Positions 7,085-14,370 of a stretch of DNA of 15,657 nucleotides are shown here, piece after piece. The position numbers and the translations under genes are program-made. How positions within the stretch are numbered: position 1 is the stretch's first letter; every line of letters starts with the position of its first letter. Below the pieces are notes generated by a model that did no database searches, was not told where the DNA came from, and saw nothing but the letters and a program-made list of their open reading frames with translations. Origin of the DNA: Parashewanella sp049608225 (GTDB taxonomy: Bacteria > Pseudomonadota > Gammaproteobacteria > Enterobacterales > Shewanellaceae). The stretch is from contig JBMYXI010000071.1 of the NCBI GenBank assembly GCA_049608225.1, positions 1-15,657 of the forward strand, read 5' to 3'.

Positions 7085-7253
7085 AGGGGCTGTTTATCTT
7101 TGTTCAATGTTTGGCCCATAGGGCAATGGTTATTTTTAACGCTACCTGCATTGTCACTGCGCTCATATAGAGCAATTAAACAAAGCTTACTCCGCTTTAC
7201 TATCGTTAAAAATAATTAATTGCTGAAAATATCAACAAAAATAAACAGCCCCT
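7085..7253. repeat. Palindromic MITE-like element in the uvrB leader
   Basis: The terminal arms 7085-7104 and 7234-7253 are inverted copies with 19 of 20 matches; the outer 13 bp (AGGGGCTGTTTAT) are perfect. A second perfect inverted pair of 12 bp (TTATTTTTAACG) lies inside at 7130-7141 and 7204-7215. A small palindrome GCCCATAGGGC lies at 7114-7124. The element is 169 bp, has no ORF and shows no obvious target-site duplication. Its right end is 5 bp before the uvrB ribosome binding site, so any uvrB transcript from upstream carries it in the 5' leader. Confidence 0.6.
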
Positions 7254-7269
7254 AACAAAAGGTGATTAA

Positions 7270-9285
7270 GTGTCAGAGTCAGTATTCAAGCTTGAATCTA
7301 AATTTAAACCAGCGGGTGATCAACCTACAGCGATAAAACAATTAACAGAAGGGCTTGATGCTGGCTTGGCGTGCCAAACTTTGTTAGGAGTAACAGGCTC
7401 AGGAAAAACCTATACCATAGCGAATGTGATTGCAAAGCTCGGTCGACCAACTATTATTATGGCGCCGAATAAAACTTTAGCAGCCCAGTTATATGGAGAG
7501 ATGAAAGAATTTTTTCCCCATAACGCTGTAGAGTATTTCGTTTCTTATTACGATTATTATCAACCTGAAGCTTATGTGCCTGCGTCAAATACTTTCATCG
7601 AGAAAGATGCATCGGTGAACGAACATATTGAGCAAATGCGACTTTCTGCGACCAAAGCATTGCTCGAAAGAAAAGATGTGGTGTTGGTGGCTTCGGTTTC
7701 GGCAATATATGGCCTTGGCGATCCTGACTCCTATATGAAAATGTTATTGCATTTGCGCCAAGGTGACTTGATGGGGCAAAGGGACATTTTAAAACGCTTG
7801 AGTGAACTACAGTACAAACGTAATGATGTGGAATTGTCACGTGGTACATTTCGGGTTAGAGGGGAAGTTATTGATATTTTCCCAGCAGATTCGGATAGAG
7901 ATGCAGTTAGAGTGGAATTGTTTGATGACGAAATCGATCGCATCTGTGAGTTTGATCCATTAACGGGTAAACAAACACGCACACTCGCTCGAACAACGAT
8001 TTACCCAAAAACTCATTATGTTACCCCAAGAGAAAAGATTCTCGATGCCACGGATAAAATAAAGGAAGAACTTAAGTGGTACAAAGAACGATTATTAGAG
8101 AACAATAAGTTAGTTGAGGCGCAACGTGTTACTGAAAGAACCCAATATGATTTAGAAATGATGGTTGAGCTGGGTTACTGCTCAGGTATTGAAAACTACT
8201 CTCGCTATTTATCGGGTCGGGCAGAGGGCGAAGGCCCGCCAACGCTGCTTGATTATCTGCCTGCTGATGGCTTATTGGTCATTGATGAGTCACATGTTAC
8301 TGTGCCGCAAATTGGCGCTATGTATAAAGGTGATCGTTCTCGTAAAACGACTTTAGTTGAATATGGTTTCAGGTTGCCTTCAGCTTTAGATAATCGACCG
8401 TTAAAGTTTGAAGAGTTTGAAGCACTCATGCCGCAAACGATTTATGTTTCAGCGACCCCAAGTGATTATGAAATCGAGAAAAGTGGTGATGAGATTGCTG
8501 AGCAAGTTGTCAGACCCACGGGCTTGCTTGATCCTGAAATTGAAGTGAGACCTGTTGCTATTCAAGTGGATGATTTACTTTCTGAGGCCGCAAAGCGTAT
8601 CGCGGTTAATGAACGGGTATTGGTGACCACCTTAACTAAGCGAATGGCGGAAGATCTCAGTGAATACTTAGATGAGCATGGAATAAAAGTGCGTTATCTT
8701 CACTCCGATATTGATACCGTTGAGCGAGTCGAGATTATTCGTGATTTACGTCTTGGGAAATTCGATGTGCTGGTGGGTATTAACTTACTCCGTGAAGGCT
8801 TGGATATGCCAGAAGTGTCGTTAGTATGCATTCTAGATGCTGATAAAGAAGGTTTTTTACGCTCTGAACGTTCACTGATCCAGACCATTGGACGTGCTGC
8901 GCGAAACGTGAATGGCAAGGTGATCTTGTATGCAGACAAAATCACTAAGTCCATGAAAAAAGCCATGGATGAAACTGAGCGCCGTCGTGCGAAACAACAT
9001 GCATTTAATGTTGAAAACGGCATAACACCAAAAGGCATCGTTAAAAGGATCACCGATGTTATGGATGTGGGCAGTGAAACTGAAGGTCTTGAATCATCGG
9101 ATTTGAGTCAAGTTGCTGAACCTGTTGCAAGCTATCAGGTGCGCGATATCGCCAAGCTGAGTCAGCAAATTGATCAACTTGAAAAACAAATGCTTCAACA
9201 TGCGAGAAACCTAGAGTTTGAGCAAGCAGCAGATTTGAGAGATCAGGTGACGAAATTAAGAGAGCAGATGATAGAGGCGAATTAG
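7270..9285 (+). CDS. uvrB: UvrABC excision repair protein UvrB
   Basis: Damage-verification helicase of nucleotide excision repair. It is loaded by UvrA, pries the strands apart with its beta-hairpin and recruits UvrC. At 671 residues it is essentially the E. coli length (673). Visible parts are Walker A GVTGSGKT (40-47), the beta-hairpin region with SYYDYYQPEAYVP (about 95-107), Walker B IDESH (338-342), the C-terminal helicase lobe with the QTIGRAARN motif, and the UVR domain at 640-671 that contacts UvrC. The start is GTG with AAAGGTGA 4 nt upstream. The gene is monocistronic in appearance, following a long non-coding stretch and converging 21 bp from the lipid-kinase-like gene. No LexA box was found upstream, although uvrB is SOS-controlled in E. 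coli. Confidence 0.98.
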   Translation: MSESVFKLESKFKPAGDQPTAIKQLTEGLDAGLACQTLLGVTGSGKTYTIANVIAKLGRPTIIMAPNKTLAAQLYGEMKEFFPHNAVEYFVSYYDYYQPEAYVPASNTFIEKDASVNEHIEQMRLSATKALLERKDVVLVASVSAIYGLGDPDSYMKMLLHLRQGDLMGQRDILKRLSELQYKRNDVELSRGTFRVRGEVIDIFPADSDRDAVRVELFDDEIDRICEFDPLTGKQTRTLARTTIYPKTHYVTPREKILDATDKIKEELKWYKERLLENNKLVEAQRVTERTQYDLEMMVELGYCSGIENYSRYLSGRAEGEGPPTLLDYLPADGLLVIDESHVTVPQIGAMYKGDRSRKTTLVEYGFRLPSALDNRPLKFEEFEALMPQTIYVSATPSDYEIEKSGDEIAEQVVRPTGLLDPEIEVRPVAIQVDDLLSEAAKRIAVNERVLVTTLTKRMAEDLSEYLDEHGIKVRYLHSDIDTVERVEIIRDLRLGKFDVLVGINLLREGLDMPEVSLVCILDADKEGFLRSERSLIQTIGRAARNVNGKVILYADKITKSMKKAMDETERRRAKQHAFNVENGITPKGIVKRITDVMDVGSETEGLESSDLSQVAEPVASYQVRDIAKLSQQIDQLEKQMLQHARNLEFEQAADLRDQVTKLREQMIEAN

Positions 9286-9306
9286 CCACTATCATTTGAT
9301 AACATT

Positions 9307-10377
9307 TCACTTAGGTGGTTTACCTGCAACTAAGGTAACTTGATTACTGTGATAGGTCACTTTAATGGGATACTCAAATCGTTGACCATTTTCAATTTCA
9401 AGCATGGCATTTTCTGGCGTGTTACATTTACAATAAATGGTCGCACTTTCTCCATCTTGTAAGGGGATAGCCTGACTCCAATCATAATAGCTTTCTTTAT
9501 GGGAGGTCCCCATCAAACGAAGGAGATGATAGTTATTTGCCAGCCAACCTGAATGTTCAGCTATATGAATTTCTGCATTTTGTACCACACCACGACGCCA
9601 TTGAGGTTGAATATGAGGGCTAATGTGAAACTTGCCGATTCTACCTACAGTTGTCATTGATAAGTTGGCCATATTTCCCGAGTATCTTATCTCTCCATCT
9701 AATTCTTTTATTTCAATAGGAAGCCCTTGGTAAGACCAAGCTGCACTTAATCTTCGAACGCTCATTTCTGCATCGTTAGGAAGATAGGATAAACAGTCGG
9801 GGGACTTATCGGCAGCCCGCTTAGCCTCTAAAGTGTCATACATAATTCCTGCAAACACATCTATCCAAGCATTTGCTGTTTGACTAGTCGGTGTTCCATA
9901 TTTATCACATTGTGTAACAGTAAAGCATCCTAGAGTCGCACCAAAAAGACTTGTAATTATCGTGTCAAAGTCATTAGCCGTTTTAGGATTAATATTTAAT
10001 CTATGAGCGGCATCATTTAAGGTACCCAAAGGCAGCACCCCAACTTGAACACTTTGGTTGTTATGAAATGCTTCGATTGTTTCTGAGAAGGTGCCATCGC
10101 CCCCAACTGCAAATACTCTTAAAGGATTAGATTGAGAAAAATAGTATCGTTGACAGTTTGCTTTAAACCACGCTGTGGCGACAGTTCCTGCATTTGGCCA
10201 TTCTTTGGTGGTTTTAATTATCGTGTAAGTTCTCCGAGAACTTAGATTGAGTTCTGAACTTAACCATTGAAACTTTTTTGCACATTGCCAACCATTCGCT
10301 GATGGATTAACGACAAGAAGCGTATGAGCAGGATTTACAAGTTGAATGTAATCGTTACTTATCGCCATATACTGCAT
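9307..10377 (-). CDS. Diacylglycerol kinase catalytic-domain (lipid kinase-like) protein
   Basis: Belongs to the DAGK/sphingosine-kinase/YegS-like group, which phosphorylates lipid or lipid-like alcohols with ATP at the membrane face. The nucleotide-binding signature GGDGT is at 92-96, preceded by LLVVNPSANG (20-29), and PLGTLND (116-122) corresponds to the usual PxGTxND motif. The C-terminal half (about 150-356) is beta-rich, as expected for domain 2. No transmembrane helices are apparent. The substrate cannot be inferred. The start is either the ATG at 10377 or the ATG three codons later (10368), which has GAAG at better spacing. It runs convergent to uvrB and 124 bp downstream of the rhombosortase gene. 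Confidence 0.82.
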   Translation of the reverse strand: MQYMAISNDYIQLVNPAHTLLVVNPSANGWQCAKKFQWLSSELNLSSRRTYTIIKTTKEWPNAGTVATAWFKANCQRYYFSQSNPLRVFAVGGDGTFSETIEAFHNNQSVQVGVLPLGTLNDAAHRLNINPKTANDFDTIITSLFGATLGCFTVTQCDKYGTPTSQTANAWIDVFAGIMYDTLEAKRAADKSPDCLSYLPNDAEMSVRRLSAAWSYQGLPIEIKELDGEIRYSGNMANLSMTTVGRIGKFHISPHIQPQWRRGVVQNAEIHIAEHSGWLANNYHLLRLMGTSHKESYYDWSQAIPLQDGESATIYCKCNTPENAMLEIENGQRFEYPIKVTYHSNQVTLVAGKPPK

Positions 10378-10458
10378 CTTCGACGAGAGAGGGTATTGAA
10401 AAGTTAACTGTTTTTTGAAGTATAGTATTAGATAGATTTGTTATAGGATATCGTTTTG

Positions 10459-10485
10459 TTGCCCTCTTACAGCTTCATAGGGCAA
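10459..10485 (-). terminator. Hairpin after the rhombosortase gene
   Basis: TTGCCCT (10459-10465) and AGGGCAA (10479-10485) form a 7-bp inverted repeat with a 13-nt loop, 17 nt beyond the rhombosortase stop codon. No T-run follows on the minus strand, so termination would be weak or Rho-aided. Confidence 0.3.
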
Positions 10486-10501
10486 ATTGAAAAGCGTATG
10501 T

Positions 10502-11107
10502 TTATTTTTTAAGTGGTTTAAAAGCAAGAAAGCCTAACGCCGCCAGAAAACCTAAAATCATACCAATGAGATGAGATTCAGTCGCAACTGAGGCATCTAT
10601 TATGGCTGCGACATCGGCACTGGCACCGTAAATTTGTTCGTAACCCACTTTAGCAATAATGCCCGCCAGTAATAGCCAGCCAAATTGGATTTTTTTAGTG
10701 ATATCCAGCACAGCACCAAAAGCTATCAATCCATGGAGTACACCAGAAAGTCCAACATAATTAAAAAGCTGAGGATAAAATACATACAGACTCAGCCCTT
10801 CGAGTAGACTTAACAAACAAAAGAGTAAGACGAGGCCTTTGTTTGAATAATGCAGATCATGCAGCAACAATATTACCCACAAGCCTGCTAAATTCATCAA
10901 TAAATGCCAATGATTGGAATGTAGGTAGTTGCCAGTGATTAATTGCCATATATCACCTTGTTGAATAGCAACACGTTGATACATTAAGTATTGGTCAACA
11001 ATCGGCGTGCTCAAGCCAATAACAAAAATTAAGGCTGAAAGCACAGAAATGCTCAGCCCAAAAATGAGTGTATTCGGTAAATGCTTATTAAGCCAAAAGC
11101 TCTGCAC
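10502..11107 (-). CDS. rrtA: Rhombosortase (rhomboid-family intramembrane serine protease)
   Basis: Rhombosortases are rhomboid-like inner-membrane proteases that process proteins carrying a C-terminal GlyGly-CTERM sorting signal, usually clients of type II secretion. The 201 residues show about six hydrophobic segments, HxxxN in HWHLLMN (66-72), the active-site motif GLSG (119-122, nucleophile S121) and the partner H179 in ESHLIG. The length and motifs match rhombosortase better than the larger GlpG. The start is a GTG at 11107, inside the 3' end of queC (20-bp overlap), with GGA about 11 nt upstream, so translational coupling is likely. No GlyGly-CTERM substrate is encoded in this window. 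Confidence 0.85.
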   Translation of the reverse strand: MQSFWLNKHLPNTLIFGLSISVLSALIFVIGLSTPIVDQYLMYQRVAIQQGDIWQLITGNYLHSNHWHLLMNLAGLWVILLLHDLHYSNKGLVLLFCLLSLLEGLSLYVFYPQLFNYVGLSGVLHGLIAFGAVLDITKKIQFGWLLLAGIIAKVGYEQIYGASADVAAIIDASVATESHLIGMILGFLAALGFLAFKPLKK

Positions 11108-11798
11108 GTGTTTTTGATTCCAATGATGTAGTTACTTCTTGTTTGTTATTGAGGTATTCATTTAACCCTTTCGAACGTAAGTCGCAAGCAGGGCAATCGC
11201 CGCAACCATCGCCAACGACACCATTGTAACAGGTTAAGGTTTCATTACGCACCAGATCTAATGCTTGATAGCTATCAGCTAGTGCCCAAGTTTCTGCTTT
11301 GTTTAACCACATTAATGGAGTCACAATATGTAACTTATAATCCATTCCTAGCTCTAATGCTTGCTGCATGGTTTGAACGAATTCATTTCTGCAATCGGGA
11401 TAGCCTGAAAAGTCCGTTTCGCAGACGCCAGTGATAATGGCATCAACGCCTAATTGATAGGCATAAATGCCTGCAAGGGTGAGAAATAAGATATTTCTCC
11501 CCGGAACAAAGGTATTAGGTAAACCATTTTCCATTAGAGTGTGAGAAACGGGAATGGAATCTCGAGTCAGTGCGGAAATCGCCAATTCATTAAGCAAAGT
11601 GACATCCATTACTTTGTGGCTAACTATGTTAAGTTTTACTGCTAATGCCTTGGCGCGCTCAATTTCTTCATCATGGCGCTGACCATAATCAAAAGTGATG
11701 GCGTGAACCTCATCATAAGTAGCTAATGCTTGCACTAGACAGGTTGTGGAATCTTGACCGCCGCTGAATACGACTAATGCTTTAGAGGGCGTAGACAT
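11088..11798 (-). CDS. queC: 7-cyano-7-deazaguanine (preQ0) synthase QueC
   Basis: Converts 7-carboxy-7-deazaguanine to preQ0 using ATP and ammonia in queuosine synthesis, in the cytosol. The PP-loop SGGQDS is at 12-17, ITFDYGQRH at 34-42, and the zinc-binding cysteines are C190, C199, C202 and C205 in the CxnCGDCPAC pattern. The 236 residues are close to the usual 220-231. The ATG has GGAT at suitable spacing. The gene ends inside the rhombosortase gene and starts about 105 bp downstream of the J-domain gene, with its own probable promoter between. queE lies on the other side of that orphan gene, in the opposite direction. Confidence 0.97.
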   Translation of the reverse strand: MSTPSKALVVFSGGQDSTTCLVQALATYDEVHAITFDYGQRHDEEIERAKALAVKLNIVSHKVMDVTLLNELAISALTRDSIPVSHTLMENGLPNTFVPGRNILFLTLAGIYAYQLGVDAIITGVCETDFSGYPDCRNEFVQTMQQALELGMDYKLHIVTPLMWLNKAETWALADSYQALDLVRNETLTCYNGVVGDGCGDCPACDLRSKGLNEYLNNKQEVTTSLESKTRAELLA

Positions 11799-11834
11799 TT
11801 TTCATCCAAATAAATAACTGAAGTTAGGCCGAGT

Positions 11835-11864
11835 ATTTTATCTTATCCACTTTAATAAATACAA
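11835..11864 (-). promoter_or_regulatory. Probable queC promoter with embedded DnaA-box-like sequence
   Basis: On the minus strand TTGTAT (11859-11864) and TAAAAT (11835-11840, 5 of 6 to TATAAT) are separated by 18 bp, and the -10 lies about 37 bp before the queC ATG. TTATCCACT at 11843-11851 (+), 8 of 9 to a DnaA box, lies between the two hexamers. I see no preQ1 riboswitch signature here. Confidence 0.45.
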
Positions 11865-11881
11865 AAGGATTAAACCGCTGC

Positions 11882-11900
11882 AGTCTCTATTTGGGAGACT
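11882..11900 (-). terminator. Short hairpin after the J-domain gene
   Basis: AGTCTC (11882-11887) and GAGACT (11895-11900) form a 6-bp perfect stem with a 7-nt loop, 3 nt beyond the stop codon of the upstream minus-strand gene. No T-run follows, so it is at best a weak terminator. Confidence 0.3.
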
Positions 11901-11903
11901 TAG

Positions 11904-12974
11904 CTAAGCTTTATCAGCAATTTTTAGCAAATACGCTTTTGCCTTTTCTAACTCTTTAAACGCTTCATCATCTGCTGTTACTGATTTATCAGGGTGGCAT
12001 GTTGGTGCAAGTTTACGAAACCGTTTCGATACCATTGAGTCAGTGAGTTTCATATAAAGCGAGAACCGCATGGTTGTGCGTGCATTAGCTTCTTCAACAG
12101 ATATTGAAATTGAAGGTGTTGCACCAGCAGAGCTGCAGGTTGTTTTCGCAAAATGGGGATAAAATAGCTGACGAGTATATCCTTGGCTTTCAAGTTGTTG
12201 CTCATATTCATTAACTTTAATAAACAAAGTGTTAAAAGGTTCTCCTGCTAATGAAAGGGTAAATTGTTTTATGTAAAATTGATTCCCCGTTTCGTATTGT
12301 TCATTGCATTTATTTCCAAGATAATAACAGACGACTTCTAATACCTTTATTTTCTGAGCAATGAAAGCTTGTTCAAGGGTTGTGTTGTATAAAGTTGGAG
12401 TATTTGGTGAGCAAGAATGCACTAAAACATCATGTTCTTTTGCTTCTTGATAGGCTTGCTCATAAAGAGTGTATGCCTGAATTTGTTTTTGGGCGATAAG
12501 CTGTTGAATCGTTTCCAGCTGTGCTGACACTTTTTCGATCATGTAGAGTTGATTGATTTCAAATATCTTGTCTAATATCTCGCTTATTGATTGGTACTGA
12601 AGTTGATAAGCGAGATAGGATGGCTCCAGTTCGCAGTAGTCGAAGAAATTCTCTTTTTGCTCCAACTCATCTTGTAGGCTTCGAATGGCTCTTTCTTTGA
12701 GCTCAGAGCTGTCTTTGAAGCTCAAGCCGTCTTCAGTTGCTGACGCCTGGTGTTTTGTGACCTTGTTTTGAATCGCTTCGGCTTTTTTAAGGCAGGTGAA
12801 TACGTGCATGTGATCATTATCAACCATAGCTTGCTCAGCCAAACTAACCAATTGCTGGTGTTCTAGCATCAGTGTTTGTCGTTCTTGCTCACCCAGACTG
12901 AACTCTGATCCTATTTGGGTATCGTAAAAAGGAGAAGATTGGGCTGAAGACACAGAAAAGTCGGATGCTGACAT
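11904..12974 (-). CDS. Orphan protein with C-terminal J domain
   Basis: J domains stimulate the ATPase of DnaK/Hsp70 partners through a conserved HPD tripeptide. Here the J-like region is at the extreme C-terminus (about 300-350 of 356): a helix with RFRKLAPTC, HPD at 327-329, then FKELEKAKAYLL as the third helix. The rest is unlike DnaJ, CbpA, DjlA or HscB: no Gly/Phe linker, no zinc domain and no membrane segment. It has a Ser-rich N-terminus (2-20) and Gln/Glu-rich, probably coiled-coil helices (about 30-110 and 140-190). A TTG lies at 12977, but the ATG at 12974 with AGGA 8 nt upstream is the better start. It sits between the divergent queC and queE, and its own function is unknown. Confidence 0.7.
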   Translation of the reverse strand: MSASDFSVSSAQSSPFYDTQIGSEFSLGEQERQTLMLEHQQLVSLAEQAMVDNDHMHVFTCLKKAEAIQNKVTKHQASATEDGLSFKDSSELKERAIRSLQDELEQKENFFDYCELEPSYLAYQLQYQSISEILDKIFEINQLYMIEKVSAQLETIQQLIAQKQIQAYTLYEQAYQEAKEHDVLVHSCSPNTPTLYNTTLEQAFIAQKIKVLEVVCYYLGNKCNEQYETGNQFYIKQFTLSLAGEPFNTLFIKVNEYEQQLESQGYTRQLFYPHFAKTTCSSAGATPSISISVEEANARTTMRFSLYMKLTDSMVSKRFRKLAPTCHPDKSVTADDEAFKELEKAKAYLLKIADKA

Positions 12975-13092
12975 CAAGTATGTCCTGTTATTAATAGCAA
13001 GAGGTTTACTAAGGGTAATCTATCAATATAAATTTAAGCTGTAGCTAAGATGATATTTTATTCACCGTTGAGCGCAAATGCTAAAACAAAAG

Positions 13093-13121
13093 TTGCAGCC
13101 TAGAATAAAATCCTCTATAAC
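13093..13121 (+). promoter_or_regulatory. Probable sigma-70 promoter of queE
   Basis: TTGCAG (13093-13098) and TATAAC (13116-13121) are separated by exactly 17 bp, and each matches its consensus hexamer at 4 to 5 of 6 positions. The -10 ends 30 bp before the queE ATG, leaving a leader of about 23 nt. Confidence 0.6.
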
Positions 13122-13151
13122 AGCGTCCCTAATTTTCAAAAGAGCTCAGCT

Positions 13152-13820
13152 ATGCAATATCCAGTAAACGAAGTATTTGAAACCATTCAAGGTGAGGGAA
13201 GTCATACCGGCGTGCCTGCTATCTTTGTTCGTTTACAAGGGTGCCCAGTGGGTTGCAGCTGGTGTGATACCAAGCAAACTTGGGAATTACTTGAACAAAA
13301 TAACGTTGAACCTAGCAATGTGATCCAAGTTGATGGCTCAATTGGGCGCTGGGCAAATCATACTGCAGATTCATTAATTGCCGCGTTCGAAAAAAATGGC
13401 TTTACCGCTAAGCTGATTGTGATCACAGGCGGTGAGCCTTGCATCTACGATTTAACTGAGCTGACTCAAGGCTTACATCGAGCGGGTTACCAAACACAAA
13501 TTGAAACCAGTGGCACCTTTGAAGTGAAATGCAGCGACAAAACGTATGTCACCGTTTCGCCGAAAATAAATATGAAAGGCGGTTATCAGGTGTTAGTGCA
13601 AGCTCTAAATCGAGCCAATGAAATTAAGCACCCTATTGCTAAACAAAGTCACATTGATGAGCTGGATGAATTGTTGGCAGATATTGACGTTGCAGACAAA
13701 ACCATTTGCTTGCAACCCATTAGCCAAAAGCCGCGCGCGACTGAACTTGCTATGGCAACGTGCATTTCGCGTAACTGGCGTCTGTCTATTCAAACACACA
13801 AGTATTTAGATATTGATTAA
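13152..13820 (+). CDS. queE: 7-carboxy-7-deazaguanine synthase QueE
   Basis: Radical SAM enzyme that contracts 6-carboxytetrahydropterin to 7-carboxy-7-deazaguanine, the step between QueD and QueC. The iron-sulfur motif C31-x3-C35-x2-C38 (GCPVGCSWCDT) is intact, as are the N-terminal NEVFETIQGEG and the SAM-binding ITGGEPC (about 95). The C-terminal half keeps ETSGT and SPK. The 222 residues match E. coli QueE (223) and the sequence is visibly close to it. The ATG has only a weak GAG-type ribosome binding site. A well-formed promoter lies upstream. The gene converges with the tail-anchored-protein gene 12 bp away. Confidence 0.97.
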   Translation: MQYPVNEVFETIQGEGSHTGVPAIFVRLQGCPVGCSWCDTKQTWELLEQNNVEPSNVIQVDGSIGRWANHTADSLIAAFEKNGFTAKLIVITGGEPCIYDLTELTQGLHRAGYQTQIETSGTFEVKCSDKTYVTVSPKINMKGGYQVLVQALNRANEIKHPIAKQSHIDELDELLADIDVADKTICLQPISQKPRATELAMATCISRNWRLSIQTHKYLDID

Positions 13821-13832
13821 CCTGTTTTTTTA

Positions 13833-14297
13833 TTAAGAAGACATTGTAGTATTTTTCGAAGTCTCCACAGCTGCATAAATACCTACACTAAGAAAAAGTA
13901 CGAATGCAATAGCCGCACAGAAAATTAACGAGAGAGTTAAATCTTTAAATTGTTTGTGCTGGTAAATGCGAGTAGGTTTTGTTGACTGTCTTTCTGTGTG
14001 CCTATCAGTATTATTGTTAAAGGAAATATGAACAGAACGTGGTGTTGATTGGTTACTTCCGGAGGTTGCTTCAACTCTTGCTCTATCAGAGCCTGAACTG
14101 TTTGCATCACGCTGTTGTTGAAAGGTTGAAACTTTATTTGGCTCTAGAGTTGGGATTGAAGCTTGTGCTTGGTAATTTGTGTCGTTAATCGAAACGTTAG
14201 GTGGAGTTTCAGCAGCATCTAAGCCAAAACTCTTTGGGTCAGGCTCTGCTTGAAGTTCGATAATCTTTATTGCGACATTGGGTTCTACCGTAGCCAT
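13833..14297 (-). CDS. Orphan predicted tail-anchored membrane protein
   Basis: I do not recognise a family. The 154 residues form a long polar, probably disordered region (15-112, rich in Ser, Thr, Asn, Gln and Pro), then a Lys-containing turn (QHKQFKD, 113-119), one strongly hydrophobic segment (120-143) and an 11-residue polar tail. There is no N-terminal signal, so the single C-terminal segment would anchor it with the N-terminal region in the cytosol. The ATG has GGAG 5 nt upstream, which supports translation. It lies between the convergent queE and the Cds1-like gene, 73 bp from the latter's stop, and could share its transcript. Composition differs from the housekeeping neighbours, so it may be lineage-specific. 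Confidence 0.65.
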   Translation of the reverse strand: MATVEPNVAIKIIELQAEPDPKSFGLDAAETPPNVSINDTNYQAQASIPTLEPNKVSTFQQQRDANSSGSDRARVEATSGSNQSTPRSVHISFNNNTDRHTERQSTKPTRIYQHKQFKDLTLSLIFCAAIAFVLFLSVGIYAAVETSKNTTMSS

Positions 14298-14370
14298 AAT
14301 TACTCCAACCGTAAATCTTAATTGGATTTTTGATCATCGCGTTGACTTTTGACAGTTAATTTTTATTTAT

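Larger units (their letters stand above)
6597..7269. other. 673-bp gene-free AT-rich region upstream of uvrB
   Basis: No credible gene lies here. From left to right it contains repeated DnaA-box-like sequences (6662-6724), an inverted repeat AACCAATTG/CAATTGGTT (6768-6776 and 6805-6813), an IHF consensus match (6802-6814), six GATC sites between 6781 and 6995 (three of them within 13 bp at 6916-6928), and a palindromic element (7085-7253). I looked for a LexA box (CTG-N10-CAG) and found none. The uvrB promoter itself is not clear. The stretch is long for an intergenic region in this window. Confidence 0.7.

Noticed and set aside
6597..7269. Chromosomal origin of replication (oriC)
   Set aside because: Only two good DnaA boxes, no clear 13-mer unwinding repeats, and no dnaA, mnmG or dnaN nearby. 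A regulatory DnaA-binding locus is a better fit.
6597..7269. LexA (SOS) box for uvrB
   Set aside because: I searched for CTG-N10-CAG and AT-rich variants and found none. Near matches such as CTGTG...CACAG at about 6884-6904 have the wrong spacing.
7595..9310. Several reverse-strand and alternative-frame ORFs of 60-120 residues across uvrB
   Set aside because: They overlap fully with a certain uvrB coding sequence and show no family motifs or ribosome binding sites.
11799..11903. preQ1 riboswitch upstream of queC
   Set aside because: No C-rich loop plus A-rich tail pseudoknot pattern is visible, and the interval is explained by a sigma-70-like promoter.
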